In this document: positions 6,148-13,151 of the stretch, in pieces | Layout of the letters: every line of letters begins with the position of its first letter | Numbering within the stretch: position 1 is the stretch's first letter | Assembly (NCBI GenBank): GCA_000436835.1 | Contig: FR889155.1 | Coordinates: 1 to 19,714 of the forward strand | Source of the DNA: Eubacterium sp. CAG:251 | GTDB lineage: Bacteria > Bacillota > Clostridia > Oscillospirales > Acutalibacteraceae | DNA: 19,714 nt | Reading direction: 5' to 3' | Notes under the pieces: model-generated | The model's database searches: none | The model's input: only the letters and a program-made list of their open reading frames with translations | Told to the model about the DNA's origin: nothing | Program-made: the position numbers and the translations under genes

Positions 6148-7518
6148 ATGAAAAAAACACTTTGTATATTTTTATCATTTTTAATATTAATAACCTCATT
6201 TTTGGCGCTTCCTGTGTCAAGTCAGGCGGCAACCTATAAGCCTGACAGAAAAATATATGCCGAGGCTTATATGCTAATCAATCTTGATGACGATTCGTAT
6301 CCTGTTGTGGCTCAAAAAAATATTGATGAACGTCTTTATCCTGCTTCGCTTACAAAGATTGTCACGGCTATGGTTACTCTTGAAAATGTTAAGGACGTCA
6401 ACGTTAAAACTAAAATGAGCCAAGCGGCTTACGATGCTTCTGTAGGTACCGGCGCTCAGGTGGCAGGAATAACTGTCGGCGAAGAATTGAGCGTTGATAC
6501 TCTTTTGTATCTTACTATGGTTCATTCAGCTTGCGATGCGTGTGAGGTTTTGGCTGAATTTGTTGGCGGAACTAAAGAAAATTTCGTTAAAATGATGAAC
6601 GATTGGGTTAAAAAGGTCGGCTGTAACGATACTAATTTCACTAACCCTTCCGGACTTCACGATGATAACCACTATACCACCGCCCGTGATATGTCGAAAA
6701 TTACGCTTGCGGCACTTAAAAATGCTAATTTTGTGAAGTATTCAACAACTACCGAGTATGAATATAAGGGCTATACCTTGCCGCATACAAATTTGATGCT
6801 TCATCCGGGATATGTTACTTATTATTATGAGTACGCTCAGGGCATCAAAACAGGCTCAACCGAGCAGGCTGAATATAACGTTATTGTTAAGGCTTCTAAG
6901 GACGGATACAATTATCTTGCAATTGTTATGAAGTCGCCGCAGCAGAAAATTAAAAATCAAAGTTATTTAACTAAATGCTCCTTTGTTGATGCAAAGTCGC
7001 TTTTTGAGTGGGCGTTTGACAGCTTGAAGTATACAACCATTGTTGCTAAGGATGAGGTAATAGGTGAAGTAAGCGTTGAAAACGGAAAGGACGCCGATAC
7101 AGTTGCTCTTGTTGCGGCAAATGACACTAATGTTATAGTCCCTGTTGGGCTTGATAAGTCGGCTGTAATCATTGAAATTCAAGAAAAGCCGTCATCACTT
7201 CAAGCTCCCGTAACAAAAGGTCAAAAGGTTTGCAGTGCCAATATTATTTACGGCGATGAGGTTATCGCAAGCGTTCCCCTCGTTGCCGCAAAAACCGTTG
7301 AACTTTCAACATTTTTAAAGGTGATTAACGCAATCAAGGCGTTTTTTGGTCTTACTGTTGTTAAAGTCATTCTTGTAATTGCTTTTCTGGCAATTGTTTT
7401 ATATGTTTACATTTTCTTCAAGAGCCTTAATAAAAAGAAAAAGGTTGAAAAAAGACGCCAATCAAGGCGTGATTCTCATTCAGGACCCGATAATCTTGAA
7501 CCTCCAAAAAGAAGGTAG
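6148..7518 (+). CDS. D-alanyl-D-alanine carboxypeptidase (DacF/PBP5-like), membrane anchored
   Basis: A 456-residue class C low-molecular-mass penicillin-binding protein that trims the terminal D-Ala from peptidoglycan stem peptides outside the cell. Residues 1-28 are a signal peptide, probably cleaved after SSQA. The peptidase S11 domain spans about 33-280: SLTK (67-70, nucleophile S67), SAC (127-129) in place of the usual SxN, and KTG (234-236). A PBP5-type C-terminal beta domain follows (about 300-395). It ends in a hydrophobic helix (402-424) and a Lys/Arg-rich cytoplasmic-side tail, a true transmembrane anchor rather than the amphipathic helix of E. coli PBP5. AGGTG (6135-6139) lies eight bases before the ATG. 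TATAAT boxes at 6114 and 6119 are present, but I see no good -35. The Asn-to-Cys change in motif 2 resembles the SGC motif of Streptomyces K15 transpeptidase. Confidence 0.95.
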   Translation: MKKTLCIFLSFLILITSFLALPVSSQAATYKPDRKIYAEAYMLINLDDDSYPVVAQKNIDERLYPASLTKIVTAMVTLENVKDVNVKTKMSQAAYDASVGTGAQVAGITVGEELSVDTLLYLTMVHSACDACEVLAEFVGGTKENFVKMMNDWVKKVGCNDTNFTNPSGLHDDNHYTTARDMSKITLAALKNANFVKYSTTTEYEYKGYTLPHTNLMLHPGYVTYYYEYAQGIKTGSTEQAEYNVIVKASKDGYNYLAIVMKSPQQKIKNQSYLTKCSFVDAKSLFEWAFDSLKYTTIVAKDEVIGEVSVENGKDADTVALVAANDTNVIVPVGLDKSAVIIEIQEKPSSLQAPVTKGQKVCSANIIYGDEVIASVPLVAAKTVELSTFLKVINAIKAFFGLTVVKVILVIAFLAIVLYVYIFFKSLNKKKKVEKRRQSRRDSHSGPDNLEPPKRR

Positions 7519-7554
7519 CGAAGCAAGTTTACTTGCCGCAGGCAAATATCACAA

Positions 7555-7592
7555 AAAATCCTGCTAATACGAAGGTATTAACAGGATTTTTA
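7555..7592. terminator. Bidirectional terminator between convergent genes
   Basis: The outer stem AAAATCCTG (7555-7563) pairs with CAGGATTTT (7582-7590). The inner stem TAATAC (7565-7570) pairs with GTATTA (7575-7580) around a GAAG loop, with one C-A mismatch between the two stems. A and T runs on both sides suit termination in both directions. Confidence 0.88.
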
Positions 7593-7601
7593 TTTTTGTG
7601 T

Positions 7602-8132
7602 TTATTTAAACAACTTTTTTATTCTTTTTTCAAGCTTATAAACATAAAGAAGTGTTACCTTATTAATCAGCACCTCGTAGACAAGAAACAATACATTCAT
7701 TAAAAGCGCAAAAACAGCGATAAACCATTTGCCTTGCCCGTCCTCCAAAAACGGAATACCAAACACTTTGATAAGAATTATTTGGCATAAAATCATCATA
7801 AGGTTAAAGAAAATTAACTTTGTAAAAATTCTAAGTCCTTTTACCTTTATTTTTTCAAAATAATCACGCACGATAGGGTAGTAGCCGAAGAATATTACAT
7901 ACATCATCATACATTCTTTGTCCGTCACAAGGATAAACGATAAAATGCTTGTTGCAATATATGTTATCCATGCACTTTTTGTATCGAATGTTCTTTTAAG
8001 CATAATCGCCAAAAGCCCTAAAAACATAGGCGCCGCATAAGCCAAAACCATTGTTATCCCGCCTAAAAACAGCATTAACACTCCCAATGCGGCAGAAAGT
8101 GAGCAAACGGCAAGCCTTGTTGAATTTTTCAA
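7602..8132 (-). CDS. Unassigned integral membrane protein
   Basis: A 176-residue, very hydrophobic protein with about five membrane segments and short loops, ending in a basic tail (KLEKRIKKLFK). I do not recognise it confidently. The stretch TSILSFILVTDKECMMMYV and the motif FFGYYPIVRDYFEKI look like conserved family features, and its size recalls small multi-pass proteins such as ECF-type substrate components. No function is claimed. The start is most likely the TTG at 8132, which has GTGGTG (8144-8139) six bases upstream. The in-frame GTG codons at 8144 and 8141 would themselves be that ribosome binding site. It has its own promoter, converges with the carboxypeptidase gene and is divergent from the lipoprotein gene. 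Confidence 0.75.
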   Translation of the reverse strand: MKNSTRLAVCSLSAALGVLMLFLGGITMVLAYAAPMFLGLLAIMLKRTFDTKSAWITYIATSILSFILVTDKECMMMYVIFFGYYPIVRDYFEKIKVKGLRIFTKLIFFNLMMILCQIILIKVFGIPFLEDGQGKWFIAVFALLMNVLFLVYEVLINKVTLLYVYKLEKRIKKLFK

Positions 8133-8172
8133 ATTAAGCACCACAAATCTATTGTCTTATTCAATATTAAAC

Positions 8173-8201
8173 ATAATATCACTAAATTAAATTTATGTAA
8201 A
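8173..8201 (-). promoter_or_regulatory. Sigma-A-type promoter of the membrane-protein gene
   Basis: Read on the minus strand: TTTACA (8201-8196), a 17-base spacer and TATTAT (8178-8173), with TG at -15 giving an extended -10. It lies about 40 bases before the TTG start. Confidence 0.65.
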
Positions 8202-8248
8202 TAGTATGAATAATGAGTTAAAAATCTGTTCATTTTTATAAATTGCTA

Positions 8249-8277
8249 TTTACAAATATAATATGTAAATATATAAT
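8249..8277 (+). promoter_or_regulatory. Sigma-A-type promoter of the lipoprotein gene
   Basis: TTTACA (8249-8254), exactly 17 bases, then TATAAT (8272-8277). The predicted transcript start near 8284 argues against the ATG at 8293 and for the TTG start at 8317. Confidence 0.75.
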
Positions 8278-8316
8278 AAACATAAATAAGCAATGGCTTC
8301 AGGGGGATGTTATATT

Positions 8317-9333
8317 TTGAAAAAAATACTTGTGTTATCACTTTGTGTGATTTTAATTGCGGCGTTTACCTTTGCCGCCTGTTCTAAAAAGAGCGACGAT
8401 AAAACCACAACGAATAGCAAAGATACTACCGTTCAAGCCAGCGACCTTGAAAATAACGATAACGAATACGGTCTTGAAACCGAGGATGTTACGGATAAAG
8501 ACGGAAAGACTGTAACAGACGCTAAAGGCAAGGCTGTAACAACTGACGTAGCGGTAGTTTATAAAAAAGATAAAAAAGGAAATACATATGCGCAAAAGCT
8601 TGATAAGGACGGCAAGGCGGTTACAAACAAAAAAGGTAAACCTGTAACCGTTAAGGCTGAAACAACTAAGAAAAAGAAAACTTCAAGAGTAAATGCAGAT
8701 ACAACCGGCAGTGCAAAAACTACTGCAAAGGAAACCAAACCCGTTAAGGTTACAGGTACTACAAAGAAGAACGTACCCGCTACCAAGTCGGACGATACAA
8801 CCGCTTTTGACGGAATGGAAACAGTGCCTAAGACCTCGGCAACGGGCAAAGAAGTTAATTTCTCGAAAGAGGATCAGCAAATTATCGCAAATATGCTTGA
8901 AGTGCCGTATCTTTATCTTGCAAGCTATGAAAATTCAAAAGGTGTTCCAATTAATATTGCGGCATATACTGCTGTTTGGATGGCTCAACACGACGGCGGA
9001 ACAGCAAGCACATATCCGTCAAGTCCCGTTGTTTTAAATCTTTTTAAATTCTATGGCCAAACAGTTGTTAATTTCAAAACTCAGGTTAATAAGGTCGATT
9101 CCACACCGATTAAATACAACAGCAAAAACGATACATTCTCTGTCAGCAAATATCCAAAAAAGAAGCAAACTGTTAAAATTACTAAGATAGAGGACCTTGG
9201 TGATAATAATTTTTATAAGGTAACAGGTAAGGTTTCTAAAGCTGACGGTGTAAAAAAAGTTCAGGCTGTAGTTCAAAAGAACAAACTTGATTCAACGCTT
9301 GGATTTTCAATTAAAGCGTTAAAATGGAGTTAA
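8317..9333 (+). CDS. Unassigned lipoprotein with Lys/Thr-rich repeat linker
   Basis: A 338-residue predicted lipoprotein of unknown function. Residues 1-22 form a lipoprotein signal ending FTFAAC, with C22 as the lipidation site. Residues 23-180 are low complexity, rich in Lys, Thr, Asp and Ala. They include two related units, DKDGKTVTDAKGKAVT (60-75) and DKDGKAVTNKKGKPVT (97-112), likely an extended wall-spanning linker. Residues 181-338 look like one folded domain rich in beta strands with no family I recognise; NMLEVPYLYLASYEN and YTAVWMAQHDGG are its most distinctive parts. The TTG at 8317 is preferred because AGGGGG (8301-8306) precedes it by ten bases and the product then starts directly with a Lys-Lys signal peptide. 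The ATG at 8293 has no ribosome site. It is monocistronic. Confidence 0.8.
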   Translation: MKKILVLSLCVILIAAFTFAACSKKSDDKTTTNSKDTTVQASDLENNDNEYGLETEDVTDKDGKTVTDAKGKAVTTDVAVVYKKDKKGNTYAQKLDKDGKAVTNKKGKPVTVKAETTKKKKTSRVNADTTGSAKTTAKETKPVKVTGTTKKNVPATKSDDTTAFDGMETVPKTSATGKEVNFSKEDQQIIANMLEVPYLYLASYENSKGVPINIAAYTAVWMAQHDGGTASTYPSSPVVLNLFKFYGQTVVNFKTQVNKVDSTPIKYNSKNDTFSVSKYPKKKQTVKITKIEDLGDNNFYKVTGKVSKADGVKKVQAVVQKNKLDSTLGFSIKALKWS

Positions 9334-9370
9334 TAATTTCAATTTTTGACTGCCTAAAATAAAAAGTACC

Positions 9371-9401
9371 GTAGGGGCGACCATTGGTCGCCTCATTTTT
9401 T
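9371..9401 (+). terminator. Terminator made from dispersed palindromic repeat copy B
   Basis: GGCGACC (9376-9382), loop ATT, GGTCGCC (9386-9392): a perfect 7-bp stem extended by one G-T and one G-C pair. CA and a T run to 9401 follow. The 5' flank is GTAGG. It ends the lipoprotein transcript and is the best-preserved copy of the repeat. Confidence 0.85.
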
Positions 9402-9402
9402 A

Positions 9403-9431
9403 TTGATTATCTCTTTTGATAGTGATATAAT
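9403..9431 (+). promoter_or_regulatory. Sigma-A-type promoter of the nan operon
   Basis: TTGATT (9403-9408), 17 bases and TATAAT (9426-9431), with TG at 9423-9424 for an extended -10. The start codon of nanE follows 30 bases later. No obvious operator palindrome surrounds it. Confidence 0.75.
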
Positions 9432-9461
9432 TTAACTAATAAAAAAGAAAAGAGAGGAAAT

Positions 9462-10148
9462 ATGACTAACGAAGAGATTTTGAATAAAATAAACGGCGGG
9501 CTTGTCGTTTCCTGCCAGGCGCTCGAAAGTGAGCCGCTTTATGACAGTTATATTATGTCTAAAATGGCTTGGGCGGCTAAACTTGGCGGAGCTGTAGGTA
9601 TTAGGGCAAATACCGTTGTTGATATCAAGGCAATTAAGGAAAAGGTCGATTTGCCGATTATCGGTATTATCAAGCAGGAGTATGATGACAGCGATGTTTA
9701 TATTACTCCAACTATGGCAGAGGTTGACGCTCTTGTTGAAGTCGGCTGTGAAATTATTGCAATTGATGCTACAAACAGATTAAGGCCAAACGGCATAACG
9801 CTTGAAAGCTTTTTTAAAGAAGTTAGAAAAAAATATCCAAATCAGCTTTTTATGGCGGATACAAGTGCATTTGATGAGGGCAAAAAGGCAGAGGAACTTG
9901 GCTTTGATTTAATCGGCACAACTATGGCAGGCTACACTCCGTATACCAAGGGTACTTCTCTTCCTGATTTTACTTTAATGGAAAGATATGTAAATGAACT
10001 TCACACCCCTGTTATTGCTGAGGGTGGCATTTGGGTACCCGAACAGCTTAAAAAGGCGCTTGATATCGGTGTTCACGCCGCAGTTGTTGGCACTGCAATT
10101 ACAAGACCGAGAGATATAACAAGGCATTTTGTTGATGCTATTAAATAG
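9462..10148 (+). CDS. nanE: N-acetylmannosamine-6-phosphate 2-epimerase
   Basis: A 228-residue TIM-barrel enzyme that converts ManNAc-6-phosphate to GlcNAc-6-phosphate in sialic acid catabolism. Hallmarks are VVSCQALESEPLYDS (16-30), GAVGIRAN (43-50), IIGIIKQEY (66-74) with the presumed catalytic K71, AIDATNRLRPNG (100-111), MADTS, and VIAEGGI with the catalytic-type E187. The last strands give AAVVGTAITRP (phosphate binding). Length is normal for the family. AGAGAGG lies just before the ATG. It is the first gene of a three-gene operon, and nanA follows nine bases after its stop. Confidence 0.96.
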   Translation: MTNEEILNKINGGLVVSCQALESEPLYDSYIMSKMAWAAKLGGAVGIRANTVVDIKAIKEKVDLPIIGIIKQEYDDSDVYITPTMAEVDALVEVGCEIIAIDATNRLRPNGITLESFFKEVRKKYPNQLFMADTSAFDEGKKAEELGFDLIGTTMAGYTPYTKGTSLPDFTLMERYVNELHTPVIAEGGIWVPEQLKKALDIGVHAAVVGTAITRPRDITRHFVDAIK

Positions 10149-10157
10149 GAGAAAAAT

Positions 10158-11060
10158 ATGAATTTAGATAAATTTAAGGGCGTATTTTGTGCGCTTAATG
10201 CAATTTACGATGAAAACGATAATGTGGATTTGGAAAAAATGAAAGCGCTTGTAGGGGTGTATAAATCCCTTGGCGTTAAGGGTGTTTATGCGTGTGGCTC
10301 AACAGGTGAGGGATTTTTACTTTCAACTGATGAGAGAAAGCAGGTTGCAAGAGCGGTTAAGGAAGCTGCCGGCGATGATTTTACCGTTATTGTTCATGTT
10401 GGCTGTGCCTCAACTAAAGAAAGTATAGAACTTGCAAAGGACTGCGAAAAGGTCGGTGTTGACGCCGTTTCTGCCGTTCCTTGCGTTTATTATCATTTGG
10501 GTGAGGAAAGTGTAAAGCTTCATTGGAACTCTATTATCGATTCAACTTCTTTACCTTTTATTATTTATAATATTCCTCAACTTACATCATTCAATCTTTC
10601 ACCTAAGCTTCTTGCCGAAATGGCAAAAAATCCTAAGGTTATCGGCGTTAAAAATTCAGCAGAGCCGGTATATCTTATGGAAAGATATGCAAGCGCCGTA
10701 AATAATGATGATTTTATTATCTTTAACGGCTCAGACGAGCAATTTTTGGGCGGCAGGCTTATGGGAGCAAACGCAGGTATCGGCGGAACATACGGTTGTA
10801 TGCCTGAGCTTTTCGTTGAACTTGACAGGCTTATTAATAATAACGAGATTGAAAAGGCAAAATCACTTCAATTCAAGATTAATGAGTGTATTTTTGATCT
10901 TCTCTCCTGCAAGTCGCTTTACGGCGTGGCAAAGCAGGTTATGTCTATTCGTTTTGGTATTGAGTGCGGCAACCCAAGAAGTCCGTTCCTGCCTGTAAAG
11001 AGAGAGGACGCACAGCCGATTGCGGATAAAATCAACAAATATGTCAGCGAGATTAAATAA
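10158..11060 (+). CDS. nanA: N-acetylneuraminate lyase
   Basis: A 300-residue class I aldolase of the DapA/NanA family that splits N-acetylneuraminate into ManNAc and pyruvate. The pyruvate-binding GSTGEG is at 47-52. The catalytic Tyr is Y137 in YNIPQLTSF, and the Schiff-base Lys is K165 in VIGVKNS. NanA rather than dihydrodipicolinate synthase is supported by GSTGEGF, the YNIP strand followed by LTSF, and GSDEQFLGGRLMGANAGIGGTYG near 194-216. Its position directly after nanE agrees. Its ribosome site TAGGAG (10146-10151) uses the stop codon of nanE, so translation is probably coupled. The HAD gene follows after three bases. Confidence 0.95.
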   Translation: MNLDKFKGVFCALNAIYDENDNVDLEKMKALVGVYKSLGVKGVYACGSTGEGFLLSTDERKQVARAVKEAAGDDFTVIVHVGCASTKESIELAKDCEKVGVDAVSAVPCVYYHLGEESVKLHWNSIIDSTSLPFIIYNIPQLTSFNLSPKLLAEMAKNPKVIGVKNSAEPVYLMERYASAVNNDDFIIFNGSDEQFLGGRLMGANAGIGGTYGCMPELFVELDRLINNNEIEKAKSLQFKINECIFDLLSCKSLYGVAKQVMSIRFGIECGNPRSPFLPVKREDAQPIADKINKYVSEIK

Positions 11061-11063
11061 TAT

Positions 11064-11669
11064 ATGAAAAAGTACGATAATATTATATTTGACGTCGGCG
11101 ACGTTTTGCTTGAATATCGCTGGAAGCAAATGCTTATGGATTGCGGCTTGAGCGAAGAGGAAGCAATCAGGGTAGGGCATGAACTTTTTGATGATAATGA
11201 TGACTTGTGGCATATCTTTGACCTTGCGATTATGAGCGATGAGGAAATATTAAACACTTATTGCAAAAAGTATCCGGACGATGCTGAGATTATCACCTTT
11301 TTTATGCATCACGGCGAATTTATGCACGTGGCGAGATATGATATTTGGAAAGAGGTACATAGGCTTAAGACGGCAGGATATCATATTTATCTTTTGTCAA
11401 ATTATCCAAAAAGCCTTTTTAAAAAGCATACAGAATATGCTGATTTTATGAATGACATCGACGGGCTTATGGTGTCTTATATGATTAACATTACCAAGCC
11501 CGATGAAAGAATTTATCAAGCGCTTTGCGACAAGTATTCTCTCGATAAATCAAAATGCCTTTTCTTTGACGATAGAAAAGAAAATGTTCTTGCAGCAAGA
11601 AAATTCGGTATGGACTCAACTCTTGTAACAGATAGAAATTTTCTTTTAAATGAATTAAAAAAATTATAA
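11064..11669 (+). CDS. HAD-superfamily hydrolase (YihX-like sugar-phosphatase type)
   Basis: A 201-residue cytoplasmic haloacid-dehalogenase-type phosphatase. Motif I is IIFDVGDVLLEY with nucleophile D10; the second Asp of DxD is Gly12, as in E. coli YihX (DLGNV). A helical cap spans about 20-90. Motif II is LLSNYP (S112), motif III is NITKPDERIY (K145), and motif IV is CLFFDDRKENVLAA (D169, D170). Its start lies three bases after the nanA stop with no strong ribosome site, so it is probably translated by coupling. The operon position suggests a sugar phosphate from the sialic/amino-sugar route as substrate, or removal of a toxic phosphorylated intermediate; this is inference. A terminator follows at 11673. 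Confidence 0.88.
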   Translation: MKKYDNIIFDVGDVLLEYRWKQMLMDCGLSEEEAIRVGHELFDDNDDLWHIFDLAIMSDEEILNTYCKKYPDDAEIITFFMHHGEFMHVARYDIWKEVHRLKTAGYHIYLLSNYPKSLFKKHTEYADFMNDIDGLMVSYMINITKPDERIYQALCDKYSLDKSKCLFFDDRKENVLAARKFGMDSTLVTDRNFLLNELKKL

Positions 11670-11672
11670 AAT

Positions 11673-11711
11673 AAAGCGACATCTTCCAAAAAAAGGAAAA
11701 TGTCGCTTTTT
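11673..11711. terminator. Bidirectional terminator between the nan operon and gatB
   Basis: A 10-bp stem, AAAGCGACAT (11673-11682) with ATGTCGCTTT (11700-11709). A short inner TTCC/GGAA stem surrounds an A-rich loop, and T runs lie on both sides. It serves the nan operon on plus and aspS-gatCAB on minus. Confidence 0.85.
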
Positions 11712-11735
11712 CATATATATAATTAAAATGATAAT

Positions 11736-13151
11736 TTATAATTGGGAAATTATCTCTTTAATAATCTGTGCAGCCTTGCCTACGTCTGCCTTGCCCTTTG
11801 AGTTTTTCATAACATAGCCGAACATAACGTTAATTGCCTTGTCCTTGCCGTTTTTGATATCCTCAACTGCCTTAGGGTTAGCCTCAACAGCACCCTGACA
11901 AAGTGCTTTGAGGTCGTCATCACTCATACCCTTAAGGTCGTCGGCATTGATATATTCGCTGACGTCCTTGCCGCTTTCAAGCATTTGAGCGAGAACTTCT
12001 TTAGCCTTGTTTGCTCTGATTTTCTTCTCATCAATAAGCTTAACAAGGTCTGCAAGTTGCTTTGCAGTAGTCTTAATCTCAAAGTTTTCCTTGTCCTCCT
12101 CGGTTTGAAGAGTGGCATAAATAGTGCCGATAATAAGGTTCAAAACATTGGAAGCGCTTGCACCGTCGTTTACTGCACTGTCGAAAAATTCTGTAACATT
12201 TCTGTATTTATAAATAAGCCTTGCATTATTTTCCGGAAGCTTCATATCCTCAACATATCTCTTAAGCTTAGCGTCGGGAAGCTCAGGAAGTGATTTTCTG
12301 ATTTCTTCAACACTTTCCGGCGAAATATAGAATCGAAGAATATCAGGCTCAGGAAAATAACGGTAATCGTCTGCATTTTCCTTTGAGCGAAGAACGTAAA
12401 CGGTGTCGCTGTTTGCGTCATAACGCATAGTTGACTGAATTACCTTTTCACCCGATTCAATAATATCCTCCTGCCTTTCCATTTCAAGCTCCATTGCTCT
12501 TACAATGTTGGAAAGTGAGTTGATATTCTTGATTTCCGTTCTTGTGCCCCAAGGTTCACCCGGCTCGTGAATAGATACGTTTACGTCGCATCTCATTGAG
12601 CCTTCCTGCATCTTACAGTCGGAAACTCCGACATTTCTCATAATAAGCTGGAGTTTTTCAGCATATTCCTTAGCTTCCTGTGGAGTTTCAATATCAGCCA
12701 TTGAAACAATCTCAATAAGAGGAACACCGCCTCGGTTATAGTCAACGTAGGTGTAGCCATCCTCGTGAACAAGCTTACCGGCATCCTCCTCAATGTGGAT
12801 ACGCTCAATTCTGATTTTCTTTCCGGAGTCAAGCTCAACATAACCGTCAACGCAAACCGGCTCGTCAAACTGCGAAATTTGGTATGCCTTAGGAAGATCG
12901 GGGTAAACGTAATTCTTTCTGTCCATGTGAGAATTATTGTTGATTTTACAATGAACTGCAAGACCTGCTCTTACAGCGAAATTAATAACCTCACGGTTTA
13001 AAACAGGGAGCGCACCCGGCTGACCTGTGCAAACGGGACAGCAATGAGTGTTAGGCTCACCGCCGAATTGAGTGGTGCACGAGCAGAAAATCTTAGTCTT
13101 TGTGGCAAGTTCAATATGCGTTTCAATTCCGCAAACTAATTTATAACTCAT
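11736..13151 (-). CDS. gatB: Asp-tRNA(Asn)/Glu-tRNA(Gln) amidotransferase subunit B
   Basis: A 471-residue kinase/tRNA-binding subunit of GatCAB. It phosphorylates the side chain of misacylated Asp- or Glu-tRNA so that ammonia from GatA can amidate it. The N-terminal signature is CGIETHIELATKTKIFC (7-23). Zinc-site cysteines are C23, C25, C38 and C41 (CSC and CPVC), followed by GQPGALPVLN. DRKNYVYPDLPKAYQISQ and the EEDAGKLVHEDG stretch are typical of GatB. The C-terminal helical and YqeY-like tRNA-binding parts run from about 300 to the end. Length is normal. The start ATG overlaps the gatA stop (ATGA, 13151-13148), with GGGAGG in the last gatA codons as ribosome site. It is the last gene of the operon. 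Confidence 0.97.
   Translation of the reverse strand: MSYKLVCGIETHIELATKTKIFCSCTTQFGGEPNTHCCPVCTGQPGALPVLNREVINFAVRAGLAVHCKINNNSHMDRKNYVYPDLPKAYQISQFDEPVCVDGYVELDSGKKIRIERIHIEEDAGKLVHEDGYTYVDYNRGGVPLIEIVSMADIETPQEAKEYAEKLQLIMRNVGVSDCKMQEGSMRCDVNVSIHEPGEPWGTRTEIKNINSLSNIVRAMELEMERQEDIIESGEKVIQSTMRYDANSDTVYVLRSKENADDYRYFPEPDILRFYISPESVEEIRKSLPELPDAKLKRYVEDMKLPENNARLIYKYRNVTEFFDSAVNDGASASNVLNLIIGTIYATLQTEEDKENFEIKTTAKQLADLVKLIDEKKIRANKAKEVLAQMLESGKDVSEYINADDLKGMSDDDLKALCQGAVEANPKAVEDIKNGKDKAINVMFGYVMKNSKGKADVGKAAQIIKEIISQL

Noticed and set aside
7379..7567. Short plus-strand frame at the end of the carboxypeptidase gene
   Set aside because: It overlaps the coding transmembrane anchor in another frame and runs into the terminator, with no independent start signals.
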